Positions 49,947-59,970 are shown, numbered from the stretch's first letter. The stretch is 64,000 nucleotides of DNA from Terriglobia bacterium (GCA_009841225.1 VXMF01000004.1:89643-153642); one strand, 5' to 3'. Made by a program: numbers and translations. Notes: generated by a model not told the origin, from the letters alone.

Positions 49947-51329
49947 GTGACTGAATCGACAAGTCTAGACAGGCGTTCACTTCTACAGACCGCCGGACTG
50001 GCAAGCGTGGGCTTGCTCGGCTGTCAGCAGGGATCCGCTCCGGAACACCCCAACGTGCTGCTGGTAATAACCGACCAGCACACCGACGAGGCGATGAGTT
50101 GTACCGGCAACCCACACCTCAGCACACCGGCGATGGATCGAATCGCCGCGCGAGGAGTCCGGTTCACGCGGAGCTACGTCACCCAGCCTCTGTGCCTGCC
50201 GTGCCGCTCCAGCATCCAAACGGGCCGCTATCCACACGAAATCGGCACATCCACGAACGGCGTCGAGCTGAACGGCGAGTATCCGATGCTCGGGAAACTG
50301 ATGCAGGCCGGCGGCTACGATACGGCCTATTTCGGCAAGTGGCACGTCGGGGCGTCCTTTGAAGCGGCAGGCTACTCCTCCGCCGCGGAAGATACCCGCA
50401 GCGATAGCGTCGCTGCCGACAAGGCGATCGAATACTTGCAAACTGTACGCGACAAGCCGTTCTTCCTGACGGTATCTGTGCGCAACCCTCACGACGTGTG
50501 CCAGCTCGCACGGAGAGAGGACCTGCCGCAAGGCCCGATCCCTGCGTTGCCGGACGACGCAGCCCAGCTTCCTCCGCTGCCCGCAAACTTCGGCATTCCC
50601 GAGAACGAGCCGACCGCCATTCGGATGAGCCAGGAGAGGAACAGGGACTTCCACTACCCCACGGGCGATTGGACCGACTTGGAATGGCGACAGTACCTTT
50701 GGGGCTACTACCGGCTGGTCGAGAAGGCCGACCGGGAAATCGGCAGAGTCCTCGACGCTCTCCGCGATTCCGGTCACGAGGACAACACGGTCATCATCTT
50801 CACCAGCGACCATGGGGAGGGCGTCGCCAGTCACCACTGGAACCAAAAGCAGGTTCTCTACGAACAGGCCGTGCGGGTCCCGCTGCTCATCGCAGATCCG
50901 CAAGCGAGCAATCCAGGAAGCACGTCGAACGCACTGGTTTCGACGGGTATCGACCTGATGCCGACCATATTGGATGCCGCCGGACTCCCCGGTGCTCCGG
51001 GACCGACCCACGGGCGATCCCTGCAACCGCTCGCTCAGGGAGCGGCGCTAACTTGGGATCGGCCTTACGTGATCGCTGAAACGACCTTTGCGCGCGGGCG
51101 AAATGGCGGCGTGTCGGGTCGCATGGTGAGAACTGAGCGCTACAAGTACGTCGTATACGACACGGGCAGCCACCGCGAGCAGTTGTTCGATCTCGAAACA
51201 GACCCGGGCGAGATCAACACCCTAGTGGCGGCCGCGGAGTATCGGGCCGAGTTGAACCGACACCGCAAACTCTTGCTCGAATGGGCCGCCAGAACGGACG
51301 ATGAGTTTCCGCTGGTGCAGCCTACATAG
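49947..51329 (+). CDS. sulfatase (formylglycine-type), putative Tat/lipoprotein
   Basis: 460 residues from GTG 49947. The leader LDRRSLLQTAGLASVGLLGC has a twin Arg and a lipobox-like Cys. Metal Asp residues occur in LLVITDQHTDEAM. The modified Cys is C83 in PLCLPCRSSIQTGRYP, fitting CxPxR, though Cys rather than Ser at position 4 is less common. Later TAYFGKWHVG, VIIFTSDHGEGVASHHW supply further metal ligands. It hydrolyses sulfate esters, probably on glycans outside the cytoplasm, once formylglycine is made by FGE (not in the window). It suits the fucosidase at the window start. Confidence 0.9.
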   Translation: MTESTSLDRRSLLQTAGLASVGLLGCQQGSAPEHPNVLLVITDQHTDEAMSCTGNPHLSTPAMDRIAARGVRFTRSYVTQPLCLPCRSSIQTGRYPHEIGTSTNGVELNGEYPMLGKLMQAGGYDTAYFGKWHVGASFEAAGYSSAAEDTRSDSVAADKAIEYLQTVRDKPFFLTVSVRNPHDVCQLARREDLPQGPIPALPDDAAQLPPLPANFGIPENEPTAIRMSQERNRDFHYPTGDWTDLEWRQYLWGYYRLVEKADREIGRVLDALRDSGHEDNTVIIFTSDHGEGVASHHWNQKQVLYEQAVRVPLLIADPQASNPGSTSNALVSTGIDLMPTILDAAGLPGAPGPTHGRSLQPLAQGAALTWDRPYVIAETTFARGRNGGVSGRMVRTERYKYVVYDTGSHREQLFDLETDPGEINTLVAAAEYRAELNRHRKLLLEWAARTDDEFPLVQPT

Positions 51330-51618
51330 ACTGACGCCAAGTCGTGACGAGCGGGGTCGTGGCTCGACTTACTCGTACGCTTCCTTGATGACCACAACGA
51401 CGTTCGCGCTTGCTGCCGATAACCTTGCCCGGCAACCAAGAAGAAACGCCGCTGGGGCCTTCACGGCTGTGCGTCGCCCCAATCAGCTCCCGTGATCGTG
51501 GATCTCTCCTCCGAATCGATCTGACGCGCCGTTTTCACCCCACATCCCGTTGCGCTACAATCTCTCAGCGCGTCCGCCGCGGCACCCTCCGCATCGGACG
51601 CCAGGGGAGGCATCGAGG

Positions 51619-52098
51619 GTGACGATACCAGTCAGTATCACGGTCAACGGCCGACGCTACGACAGAGAGGTCGAGCCGCGGCTGTTGCTAGTCCACTTCA
51701 TTCGCGACGTGCTCGGGCTCACCGGCACCAAGGTCGGCTGCGACACGAGCCAGTGCGGTTCATGCACGGTCTTGCTGGACGGCGTCTCGGCCAAAGCCTG
51801 CACGTGTCTGGCGGTGCAGGCCGACGGTGCCTCGGTCACCACGATCGAGGGCTTGGCCAGCGACTCGGAACTGCACCCGCTGCAAGAGTCCTTCTGGAAC
51901 AAGCACGGGCTGCAGTGCGGCTACTGCACGCCCGGCATGATCATGGCGTCGCACGAACTGCTGCGCTGCAATTCGGATCCCTCTGCCGAGGAAATCCGCC
52001 ACGGCCTCGAGGGCAACATGTGCCGGTGCACCGGCTACCAGAACATCGTCCGTTCCGTGCGAGACGCAGCGGAAGCGATGCAAGGGGGGACGTCATGA
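51619..52098 (+). CDS. coxS: molybdenum hydroxylase small subunit, two [2Fe-2S] clusters
   Basis: 159 residues from GTG 51619, chosen because the [18 protein letters not shown] start is conserved; the frame opens 69 bp earlier. The plant-ferredoxin-like cluster uses C41, C46, C49 and C61 ([16 protein letters not shown]), and the second uses C100, C103, C135 and C137 ([17 protein letters not shown]). It carries electrons from the Mo cofactor to FAD. Its stop overlaps the coxL start (ATGA). TACAAT at about 51554 may be the operon -10. Confidence 0.95.
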   Translation: MTIPVSITVNGRRYDREVEPRLLLVHFIRDVLGLTGTKVGCDTSQCGSCTVLLDGVSAKACTCLAVQADGASVTTIEGLASDSELHPLQESFWNKHGLQCGYCTPGMIMASHELLRCNSDPSAEEIRHGLEGNMCRCTGYQNIVRSVRDAAEAMQGGTS

Positions 52099-54452
52099 GC
52101 GCAACGACTTTCGGCTCGGGCATTCGGCGTCGAGAGGACCCGCGGCTGATTACCGGAAACGCGAGCTATACCGACGACATCACGCTGCCGGGCATGCTGC
52201 ACGCAGCGCTGCTGCGCAGTCCTTACGCGCATGCCCGCATTAACGGCATCGACACCGCGCAGGCCAGCGAAGCACCAGGTGTGGTTGCGGTATACACCGG
52301 CGCGGACACCGAGGGAGAAATCGCCCCGGCACCGTGCGCCTGGCTGCTCCCGGATTCGGACCTGAAGATCGCCGAATATCACTGCGTCGCCAAGGACACA
52401 GTTCGCTATGTTGGCGACATCGTCGCGATCGTCGTCGCCGAGAGCCGCTACCAAGCCTATGACGCCTTGGATCTGATCGATGTCGATTACGAGCCGCTCG
52501 ATGCGGTCGTTGAGCCAAAGAAGGCAGTGGCGGACGGCGCTCCCCAACTCCACGGGGAAATCGACGGCAACCAAGCCTTCCACTGGACGGTCACCGGGGG
52601 CGGCGACATCGACGAGGCGTTCTCTCAAGCCGAAGTCGTGGTCAAGGAGACGATCGTCCAGCAACGCTTGATCCCGAATGCGATGGAGCCACGCGCCACT
52701 CTGGCCAGCTACACGCCGGCCACCGGCGAACTGACCGTCTGGAATACGACTCAGAACCCCCACATCGTGCGGTTCCTGTGCTCGCTCGTCATCGGAGTCC
52801 CTGAGGATCGGCTGCGGGTGATCGCGCCGGAGGTCGGAGGTGGGTTCGGCAGCAAGATCGCAGTCTATCCTGCCGATTTCATCACGATCTTTTGCTCCAA
52901 GAAGCTGGGCGTCCCGGTGAAATGGGTGGAGTCGCGCAGCGAAAACTACCAAGCCACCACGCACGGTCGTGACCATGCGCAAGAGATCGAACTTGCCGCT
53001 ACGGCGGACGGCAAGATCACCGGCCTCCGCGCCACGGTCTGGGCCGGCATGGGCGCATACCTGTCCACAGCGGCGCCGGGCATACCCACGATCCTGCATG
53101 GGCTGATGCTTTCGGGCGTGTACGACATCCCAGCAATTCACGAGGACGTCTACGGCCTGTACACCAACACGACCCCAGTCGAGGCCTATCGCGGAGCCGG
53201 CCGGCCCGAGGCGACGTTCATGGTCGAGCGGCTTGTGGATCTGCTAGCCGCCAAGCTGGGCTTGGACCCGGCGGATGTCCGCCGGCGCAACTTCATCCCG
53301 AAGTTCGACAACGGCCATGACGTAGTGACCGGCCTGACCTACGACAGCGGCAACTACGACGGCGCGCTGAGCAAGCTGATGGCGGAGTCCGACTACCAGC
53401 AGCTGCGCGCCGAGCAGGCGGAGGCCCGCAAGAACGGGCGCTATATCGGCCTGGGCCTGTCGACTTACGTCGAAATCTGCGGTCTGGGCCCCTCGCAAGT
53501 GGCCGGCGCGATCGGCTTCCAAGGCGGCCTGTGGGAGAGCGCTATCGTGCGCTTCCACCCCAGCGGCAAGGTTCACGTAATGATCGGAACATCGCCGCAC
53601 GGCCAAGGGGAGGAAACGACGTTTGCCCAGATCATCGCAGGCGAACTTGGCGTCTCGCCGGACGATGTGAAGGTGATCCACGGGGACACGGACAACACGC
53701 CCATGGGCTGGGGGACCTACGGCAGCCGGACCACGGCGGTCGGCGGTGCGGCCCTCGCGCTGGCGGCGCGCAAGATCCGCGACAAGGCCAAAGTCATCGC
53801 CGCCCACCTGCTGGAAGCGGCCGTGGAGGACATGGACTACGACGACGGCAAGTTCTTCGTCAAGGGCTCGCCTGACTCCAGCAAGACGATCCAGGACATC
53901 GCGCTGATGGCCAATGTGGCTTGGAACATGCCGGAGGGCGTCGAAGCCGGGCTCGAGGCCACCACCTTCTACGACCCGCCGAACTTCGTCTTTCCGTACG
54001 GAGCGCACCTGGCGGTGGTCGAGGTCGACCCGGATAGCGGAAACGTGGACCTGAAGCGTTACGTGGCGGTGGACGACTGCGGCCCGCAGATCAATCCCGT
54101 GATCGTCGAGGGACAGGTCCACGGCGGCATTGTCCAAGGTATCGGGCAGGCCCTGTGGGAGGAGGGCGTCTACGACGATGACGGCCAGCTGCTCACCGGC
54201 ACGATGCTCGACTACGCCCTGCCGCGCGCGGACCGGCTGCCGGACATCGAGGTCCACTCGACCGTCACCCCCTCGCCGCACCACCCGCTGGGGGTCAAGG
54301 GTATCGGCGAGGCCGGCACCATCGCATCCACCGCGGCCGTCTACAACGCCGTCATCGACGCCTTGGCGCCGCTCGGTGTCGAGGCTGTCAACATGCCGCT
54401 GACACCCGAGCGCGTCTGGCGTTCCATCCAGGCGGCACAGGGGAGGAACTGA
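52095..54452 (+). CDS. coxL: molybdenum hydroxylase large subunit (form II CoxL / xanthine dehydrogenase family)
   Basis: 785 residues from ATG 52095. Mo-pterin binding signatures are [12 protein letters not shown] (residues ~246-257) and the active-site loop [14 protein letters not shown] (~360-373). AYRGAGR marks form II enzymes, unlike AYRCSFR of true aerobic CO dehydrogenase. The catalytic Glu is in [12 protein letters not shown] near the C-terminus. The enzyme hydroxylates an aromatic, purine, aldehyde or similar substrate with water. The specific substrate is unknown; CO oxidation is unlikely from this motif. Confidence 0.92.
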   Translation: MSATTFGSGIRRREDPRLITGNASYTDDITLPGMLHAALLRSPYAHARINGIDTAQASEAPGVVAVYTGADTEGEIAPAPCAWLLPDSDLKIAEYHCVAKDTVRYVGDIVAIVVAESRYQAYDALDLIDVDYEPLDAVVEPKKAVADGAPQLHGEIDGNQAFHWTVTGGGDIDEAFSQAEVVVKETIVQQRLIPNAMEPRATLASYTPATGELTVWNTTQNPHIVRFLCSLVIGVPEDRLRVIAPEVGGGFGSKIAVYPADFITIFCSKKLGVPVKWVESRSENYQATTHGRDHAQEIELAATADGKITGLRATVWAGMGAYLSTAAPGIPTILHGLMLSGVYDIPAIHEDVYGLYTNTTPVEAYRGAGRPEATFMVERLVDLLAAKLGLDPADVRRRNFIPKFDNGHDVVTGLTYDSGNYDGALSKLMAESDYQQLRAEQAEARKNGRYIGLGLSTYVEICGLGPSQVAGAIGFQGGLWESAIVRFHPSGKVHVMIGTSPHGQGEETTFAQIIAGELGVSPDDVKVIHGDTDNTPMGWGTYGSRTTAVGGAALALAARKIRDKAKVIAAHLLEAAVEDMDYDDGKFFVKGSPDSSKTIQDIALMANVAWNMPEGVEAGLEATTFYDPPNFVFPYGAHLAVVEVDPDSGNVDLKRYVAVDDCGPQINPVIVEGQVHGGIVQGIGQALWEEGVYDDDGQLLTGTMLDYALPRADRLPDIEVHSTVTPSPHHPLGVKGIGEAGTIASTAAVYNAVIDALAPLGVEAVNMPLTPERVWRSIQAAQGRN

Positions 54453-54455
54453 ACC

Positions 54456-55325
54456 ATGTTTGCACCACAGTTCGACTACTACCGGGCGAGTTCAGTTGCC
54501 GAAGCTGCGGCCTTGCTGGAGCAGCATCCTGACGCGAAGGTGCTGGCGGGAGGCCATAGCCTGATCCCCGTGCTGAAGCTGCGCCTGGCCGCTCCGTCGG
54601 CGCTGATCGACATCGGCCGAATCGACGGGCTGCGCGGCATCCGCGAGGAGGCTGGCCAGATCGTGATCGGCGCCCTCACGACCCATGCGGAGCTGGCGGC
54701 GTCGGCGACCCTCCAGTCCGGCGCAACAGCGCTGTCAGAAGCGGCCGGCATGATCGGCGATCCAGCTGTCCGCAACCGCGGGACCATCGGCGGCAACGTG
54801 GCGCACGCTGATCCGGCATCGGATCTGCCAGCCGTACTGCACTGCCTAGGGGCGGAGTTTGCGATCGCGGGCTCCTCCGGGACGCGAACCGTCGGCGCCG
54901 CGGACTTCTTCGAGGGACTGATGACGACCGCCGTGGAGGAACACGAGATTCTGACGGCGATCAGCATACCCACTGGCAGCGGCGGGCAGGGCTCGGCATA
55001 CGCCAAGTTCTCGCACCCGGCATCGCGCTATGCGGTCATCGGAGCGGCCGCTTCGGTGACGGTCGCGGACGGCGTGTGCAGCGCCGCGAGCGTGGCACTG
55101 GGCGGCCTAGTGCCCGCCCCGGTTCGAGCGACAGCCGTCGAGGACGCCTTGGTGGGCAAGGCCCTGAGCGCCGGCGCGATCGCTGACGCCGCGCGCTGCG
55201 CAGGCGAGTCGCTGGCCGATGACGAGGTGCTCGGGGACGTGTACGCCTCGGCCGAATACCGCAGCGCCGTGGCTCATGTGTGGGTGGGCCGGGCGCTGAC
55301 AGCCGCCGCCGCGCGCTGCGGCTGA
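54456..55325 (+). CDS. coxM: molybdenum hydroxylase FAD subunit
   Basis: 289 residues. The FAD-binding motifs are LAGGHSLIPVLKLRLAAP and TIGGNVAHADPASDLP (AGGHS and TIGG), then the C-terminal CO_deh_flav_C domain (YAKFSHPASRYAVIGAAASV). It takes electrons from CoxS. It starts 3 bp after coxL stops. Confidence 0.95.
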   Translation: MFAPQFDYYRASSVAEAAALLEQHPDAKVLAGGHSLIPVLKLRLAAPSALIDIGRIDGLRGIREEAGQIVIGALTTHAELAASATLQSGATALSEAAGMIGDPAVRNRGTIGGNVAHADPASDLPAVLHCLGAEFAIAGSSGTRTVGAADFFEGLMTTAVEEHEILTAISIPTGSGGQGSAYAKFSHPASRYAVIGAAASVTVADGVCSAASVALGGLVPAPVRATAVEDALVGKALSAGAIADAARCAGESLADDEVLGDVYASAEYRSAVAHVWVGRALTAAAARCG

Positions 55326-55341
55326 CGAGCGACCCGCAGGA

Positions 55342-56301
55342 ATGTCCGCCCAAAGGCCGATACCGGACTCGATCGACGAGTTGCAGGCGACGCTGGCCGG
55401 GCAGGACTACGTCTGCGATCGCGCCCTAGCGACCTCCGTCTACCTGGCGCTCAAACTCCAGCGCCCCGTACTGCTCGAAGGCGAGGCCGGTGTCGGCAAG
55501 ACGGAGGTTGCCAAGGCTCTCGCCGCCGCCCTAGGGCGCGATCTCATCCGCATGCAGTGCTACGAGGGGCTTGACATCAGCCACGCGGTCTACGAGTGGA
55601 ACTACACGCGACAGATCCTCGAGATCCAGCTGATGCGGAACGGCGGTGGCTTGGATCGGCGCGCAGCGGCCAAGGAACTGTTTCGGCGGGAATTCCTGCT
55701 CGAGCGCCCGTTGCTGCAGGCGCTCGAGCACCAAGGCCCTCCGCCCGTGCTGCTGATCGACGAGCTGGACCGGGCCGACGACGAATTCGAGGGCTACCTG
55801 CTGGAAATGCTCTCAGACTTCCAAGTCACGATCCCGGAGCTGGGCACGATTCAGGCGGCCCAGCCGCCAATCGTGCTGATCACATCGAACCGCACGCGGG
55901 AACTGCACGATGCTCTGAAGCGACGGTGCCTGTACTGCTGGATCGACTACCCCGATTTCGACAAGGAGTTGCGCATCGTCAGTCTGAAGGTTCCCGGCGC
56001 TTCCCAAGCGTTGAGCGAGAGTGCCACCGCCTTCGTACAGGAACTGCGCGACGCGGAGCTGTACAAGACCTCGGGAGTGTCGGAGACGCTCGATTGGGTA
56101 GCCGCGCTAGTCGCCTTGGACTGCGAACGCCTGGACGAGCGGCATGTGGACGAGACCCTGGGCATCCTGCTGAAGAACCAAGAAGACATCGCCGCCGTGC
56201 GGGGCGAGCCGGTCAAGGCAATGCTTGACCGGGCCGCGCACCGGGGGATTCGTAGCAGCGGGGCGGGACAGGCGGCCAACTCGCCATGGGCCACCTCCTA
56301 G
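55342..56301 (+). CDS. coxD: MoxR-family AAA+ ATPase (CoxD-like)
   Basis: 319 residues. Walker A is LLEGEAGVGKTEVAKALAAA, Walker B is PVLLIDELDRADDEFEG, sensor 1 is IVLITSNRTREL and the RRCLYCWIDYP arginine finger region follows. CoxD-type ATPases help insert sulfur and metal into the Mo site of CoxL during maturation. The stop overlaps the VWA gene start by 16 bp, and the MoxR-VWA pair is a known chaperone unit. Confidence 0.92.
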   Translation: MSAQRPIPDSIDELQATLAGQDYVCDRALATSVYLALKLQRPVLLEGEAGVGKTEVAKALAAALGRDLIRMQCYEGLDISHAVYEWNYTRQILEIQLMRNGGGLDRRAAAKELFRREFLLERPLLQALEHQGPPPVLLIDELDRADDEFEGYLLEMLSDFQVTIPELGTIQAAQPPIVLITSNRTRELHDALKRRCLYCWIDYPDFDKELRIVSLKVPGASQALSESATAFVQELRDAELYKTSGVSETLDWVAALVALDCERLDERHVDETLGILLKNQEDIAAVRGEPVKAMLDRAAHRGIRSSGAGQAANSPWATS

Positions 56302-57446
56302 AAAACCTGACCCTGTTCGCCCGGCTGCTCCGCTCGGCCGGCCTGCCGGTTCCGGCCGGGGCGACCATCGCGGCGGCACGCGCGCTGGAGCACGTCGACA
56401 TCGGCCGCAGGCAGGACTTCCGGCTTGCGCTGCGGACCGCTTTGGTCAGCCGGGCAGAAGACCTGCCAGTGTTCGACAACGCCTTCCGGCTGTTCTGGCG
56501 AGGGCCCTCGGGCGCCGGCACCAAGCTCGACCTGCGACCGCTGGGCAGCGAGCGGCGGTTCGGCGATCCAGTGGTCGAAATGGAATCGCTTTCAGGCACC
56601 GCCCAGTCTGGCAGCCATGCCAGCGAAGCGGCCCTTGAACGAGTGCAAATCAGCACCTACAGCGACCGGGAGGTCTTGCGCCAGAAGGATTTCAAGCGGC
56701 TCAGCGCCGAGGAACTGGCCCAAGCGGTGGGCATGCTGCGCGAACTGCGCTGGCAGCCGGCGCCGCGGCGGACAAAGCGCTGGCAGCGCGGTACCGGAGA
56801 AGCGCCCGATATCCGCGCCCTGCTGGGACGGCTGGCGCGACGGGAGACCGATCCGGGCGAAATCCCGACCCGCGCTCCGAAGCCCGCCCCGCGCCGCTTG
56901 GTGCTGCTGTGCGACATCAGCGGATCGATGGAGCGCTACACGAGGATGCTGCTTTGGTTCGCGTGCTGCCTGAGCGGGAATCTGGAGCGCGTCGAATCGT
57001 TCCTGTTCGCGACGCGCTTGACGCGGATCACCAAGAAGCTGCGCGGGCGGCGCGGCTCCAACCCGCTCCAAGAGGTAGCGCGGCTGGTGCCCGATTGGTC
57101 CGGCGGCACCCGCATTGGCGATGCCCTGCGCACCTTCAACGTCGAGTGGGCCAGGCGGGTCCTCGGACGGGGAGCCGTGGTTCTGGTGGTCTCCGACGGC
57201 TGGGACAGGGGCGAGCCGGAGGCGCTGCGTCGCGAGATTTCCAGGCTGCAACGATCCTGCCACCGACTGGTCTGGCTCAGCCCGCTACTGGGGGATCCGG
57301 CCTACGAGCCGCTCACGCGCGGCTTGCAAGCGGCGCTGCCCTACGTGGATGACTTTCTCCCCGCCCACAATCTGGCCAGCTTGGAGCACCTGGCGGAGCG
57401 CTTGAACAGCCTCGAGCCCAGTTCAAGACGCGCGCCGGTACGCTGA
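56286..57446 (+). CDS. coxE: VWA-domain protein (CoxE-like maturation factor)
   Basis: 386 residues. An N-terminal helical region (LFARLLRSAGLPVPAGATI) is followed by a von Willebrand A domain with MIDAS motif VLLCDISGSMERYTRM, later TRIGDALRTFN and VVLVVSDGWDRGEPEALRR. It is the partner of the MoxR ATPase, with which its gene overlaps by 16 bp, and is thought to act on the large subunit's active site. Confidence 0.92.
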   Translation: MGHLLENLTLFARLLRSAGLPVPAGATIAAARALEHVDIGRRQDFRLALRTALVSRAEDLPVFDNAFRLFWRGPSGAGTKLDLRPLGSERRFGDPVVEMESLSGTAQSGSHASEAALERVQISTYSDREVLRQKDFKRLSAEELAQAVGMLRELRWQPAPRRTKRWQRGTGEAPDIRALLGRLARRETDPGEIPTRAPKPAPRRLVLLCDISGSMERYTRMLLWFACCLSGNLERVESFLFATRLTRITKKLRGRRGSNPLQEVARLVPDWSGGTRIGDALRTFNVEWARRVLGRGAVVLVVSDGWDRGEPEALRREISRLQRSCHRLVWLSPLLGDPAYEPLTRGLQAALPYVDDFLPAHNLASLEHLAERLNSLEPSSRRAPVR

Positions 57447-57483
57447 TGGCAGCCTCTGGTAGTCTTGCGGAAGCGGCTGCTCC

Positions 57484-57936
57484 ATGGACTTCAATAGCGA
57501 ATACGAATTCGACGCGCCACCTGAGGACGTTTTCGACGCCCTGACCTCACCGGAGACGGTCGCCGTCTGCCTGCCCGGATGCGAAGCGCTGGAACCCCTG
57601 GGGAACGACCGCTACGAGGCAGCGATGACGATCGGCGTGGCTGCCATCAAAGGCAGGTTTCGCGGGACCGTGGCCATGCGCGATATGCAGCGCCCGGACT
57701 CGTTTACGCTGCAGGTTGACGGCAAGGGAAGCACCGGCTTCGCCAGGGGCGAGGCTAGGATCGAGATCGCGTCGAGCGAGGCCGGGAGCACGGTCATGGT
57801 GCGATCCTCGGCCAAGGTCGGTGGCCCGATCGCCCGTGTCGGCCAACGGCTGCTGGTGGGCACGGCCAAGATGGTGGCGGACAAGTTCTTCGCATGCCTG
57901 GGCGAGCAGCTAGAAGCAGCGTCGGATGGCCACTGA
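57484..57936 (+). CDS. coxG: CoxG-like SRPBCC protein
   Basis: 150 residues. FNSEYEFDAPPEDVFDALTS, VCLPGCEALEPLGNDRYEAA and GKGSTGFARGEARIEIASSE are typical CoxG, and the end IARVGQRLLVGTAKMVADKF matches. CoxG may recruit the enzyme to the membrane. It is the last gene of the coxS-L-M-D-E-G operon, 37 bp after coxE. Confidence 0.93.
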   Translation: MDFNSEYEFDAPPEDVFDALTSPETVAVCLPGCEALEPLGNDRYEAAMTIGVAAIKGRFRGTVAMRDMQRPDSFTLQVDGKGSTGFARGEARIEIASSEAGSTVMVRSSAKVGGPIARVGQRLLVGTAKMVADKFFACLGEQLEAASDGH

Positions 57937-58391
57937 ACCAGCACTCGGAGTTGCGCTCTTGGGAACTGTAGGTCCCGGCTCTCTTCTACACCCGACTCTC
58001 TGGATCAAGTTGTTCCGCTGGAGAGATAGCACCGACGCAGTCAAGTTGGTCGTCGGCCAGTTGGGTGGTGGGACAGGTGATGGCGCAATATCAGGCTTTG
58101 GATCTGAACAGTTCGGTGGATTGCCGAGAGAATTCGGGGTCTTCCGGGAATGAGCACGCTGGGTAGGGCGGCAGCGCCCAGTGCGGCGCTGCCAGCAGCG
58201 ATGAGGGTAAGGGGGTGGTCCGCCAAGCCCCCACGGGCCTGACTCGCCGATTGCGCAGCGGAATCTGCGCTAGCAGGGGGCCAAGAGCAGTTGCAGCGTC
58301 TCGTCACGGTTGCCCTCGTAGGACATTCCGAGCGTGCCGTTGCAGGCTGTTCTCGGGGATTACAAGTAACGGCCAATCTTCGAGTGATCAA
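57937..58391. other. 455 bp between coxG and the AbiE-like pair with no gene
   Basis: No coding frame with clear protein character. GGGGG-TGG and CCA-AG-CCCCC near 58210-58232 can form a hairpin, a possible terminator for the cox operon. Minus-strand text around 58090-58190 is hydrophobic (LTLIAAGSAALGAAALP) but has no partners. Confidence 0.35.
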
Positions 58392-59291
58392 TCAACGAGA
58401 AATCGACGGGTCGCGATCCATATCTCTCGCAGAAGTGCGCTCGCGACCTGAATCCCATAGTGAACGAAGGAAGTCCCTATCGACGCCCGGTTTGGTGTCT
58501 TGTAGGTCGGCACCGATTCCCGCCTTCAGTCGCGCTCTGCTCCGGATCACAAAGACCCTTCCGATAACGTCCCTCGGAATCGGAATACCCTGCTCTTGGA
58601 CTAGCGGCCACCTGAGATCACGCTGGTTAGTCGTCGCGAATCGCAACCGGAGGACGGACTCTGCAGCGTCCGAAACACTCTTGAGGACTTCATCCTCCTC
58701 AAACGACTCCTTGTATCGCCGTTCCAACCGATCTAGATCTTTGGTGAAGGTGTCTGCTCTGCGAATCTGGTCGTCTTGTAGGCCGTCGCCGAAGTGCTCC
58801 ATGACGAAGGCGAGATCGAAGAGATCGCGGGCTTCAACTCGGCTCGCAGTAGCGGCCAGCTTTTGATCGAAAAGGGCAGGCACCTTATAGGTTCGAACAC
58901 CGTCGACGAATTCGATGTCCTCAGGTCTTAGCGGATCCTTGTACCGGACGTTGACCTTGAAGAACCTTGGCTTGCTTCCAGAGGGTCCTGGGTAGCGAGC
59001 ACGAAACACCTGACGACCGGGCCGATCCAGCCGCCATGACGGTTCAAGGTTTACTCCCATGGCACGCGAGGCGCTATCGATGTGATCCCTGAGATCAACA
59101 GGTCGGTCCGTATCGAAGTCGAGATCCGTCGAATGGCGGTTGAGGCCGCGACAAAATGCGAGCGCAGTGCCACCCTTGAGTACCAAGTCCAGGGCCCGGG
59201 ACTGTGCGATGACCTCCCACATCAAGCGCTCGTGAAGCTCTTGGTGCGGAGTTAGTCGTAGTCCGCGCCGTATACGACTGTGGGCAACCAT
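58392..59291 (-). CDS. AbiEii/AbiGii-type nucleotidyltransferase toxin
   Basis: 299 residues from ATG 59291 (MVAHSRIRRGLRLTPHQELH). The nucleotidyltransferase motifs are KGGTALAFCRGLNRHSTDLD followed by FD, that is GG-T and D-x-D, then KVNVRYKD and KVPALFDQKLAATASRVEAR (the K-x3-R-x3-D motif of AbiEii) and DLFDLAFVMEHF. AbiEii enzymes transfer nucleotides to tRNA ends and stop growth during phage infection. It overlaps the upstream partner by 40 bp, more than usual. The window lower-GC character here suggests acquisition. Confidence 0.87.
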   Translation of the reverse strand: MVAHSRIRRGLRLTPHQELHERLMWEVIAQSRALDLVLKGGTALAFCRGLNRHSTDLDFDTDRPVDLRDHIDSASRAMGVNLEPSWRLDRPGRQVFRARYPGPSGSKPRFFKVNVRYKDPLRPEDIEFVDGVRTYKVPALFDQKLAATASRVEARDLFDLAFVMEHFGDGLQDDQIRRADTFTKDLDRLERRYKESFEEDEVLKSVSDAAESVLRLRFATTNQRDLRWPLVQEQGIPIPRDVIGRVFVIRSRARLKAGIGADLQDTKPGVDRDFLRSLWDSGRERTSARDMDRDPSISR

Positions 59292-59944
59292 CGGTCGTAT
59301 GCCTCCCTCATACTTCCTCGAATCTGGCCACGCATTGGCTTCAAATAGTCCTCGACCAGAATCTTGAAGTCCTCCTCCGACCAGAGCCAGTCGCCGATCT
59401 GGTGGGCCGGCAGACTCGCCGCACACCACGAGCCTTGCAGCCTGTGCATTGCCATGTCAGCAATTGCGCGGTAATGGTTGGCCACCCATACCGGGCCGTC
59501 GTACGGCTTGATGCCGTGGTCAGCGATCAGATGGCCCATGTCACGTACTCCGCGAGACCCTAAAGTGGGCGTGGTGTTGACCAAGCCATGTCGGCCAGCG
59601 AGCGGGGCGGACGAGCGCTCGGGGTAGCCGAAGAAGCTCACGTCGAAGTGCCAGTCCCCCGTCCATTCGTCCGGAAGACGGAGATTGAGGGCGCGCTTAA
59701 AGGAGATGTAGGAGGTCGGGCTGGTTTCGGGGATCAAGATCGGGTACTTCGGATCGGGTTGCCGAGGATCGGTTCGATTGCGAAGCCATGCGATGAACTC
59801 CTGCCAGCGATCATCCGAGAGGCCTAGGATCCTCGGTAGCTCTGCGAGATTCCCTCCCTTTCTCGCGAAGTCCCACGCGATTTTCTTGAGGTCCTCGTTC
59901 GAGACGGATTCAGGAATCGTCAGGTCGAAGTTTTTTTCGCCCAT
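59252..59944 (-). CDS. likely antitoxin partner of the AbiEii-type toxin; family not recognised
   Basis: 230 residues. It starts after a good AGGAG (8 nt) and consensus TATAAT (59970-59965). The N-terminal ~60 residues are helical (SNEDLKKIAWDFARKGGNLA, LPRILGLSDDRWQEFIAWLR) and could be HTH-like. The C-terminal half has HFDVSFFGYPERSSAPLAGR and DFKILVEDYLKPMRGQIRGS. It does not look like classical AbiEi (COG5340-type winged helix). Position, overlap and strand make it the cognate antitoxin by inference. Confidence 0.6.
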   Translation of the reverse strand: MGEKNFDLTIPESVSNEDLKKIAWDFARKGGNLAELPRILGLSDDRWQEFIAWLRNRTDPRQPDPKYPILIPETSPTSYISFKRALNLRLPDEWTGDWHFDVSFFGYPERSSAPLAGRHGLVNTTPTLGSRGVRDMGHLIADHGIKPYDGPVWVANHYRAIADMAMHRLQGSWCAASLPAHQIGDWLWSEEDFKILVEDYLKPMRGQIRGSMREAYDRWLPTVVYGADYD

Positions 59945-59964
59945 TATTCGTCTCCTTGCCTGAG

Positions 59965-59970
59965 ATTATA
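59965..59970 (-). promoter_or_regulatory. -10 box of the AbiE-like operon
   Basis: Minus-strand TATAAT; the -35 candidate is TGGTGA with a 17-bp spacer. Near-palindromic CCATATGTGG lies immediately upstream (59971-59980), a possible autorepression site. Confidence 0.6.

Noticed and set aside
52035..53141. 368-residue minus-strand frame opposite coxL
   Set aside because: Shadow of the coxL codons, low-complexity composition and no motif.
57926..58153. 75-residue plus-strand frame overlapping the coxG end
   Set aside because: It has no ribosome site beyond the coxG codons and no recognisable protein features.
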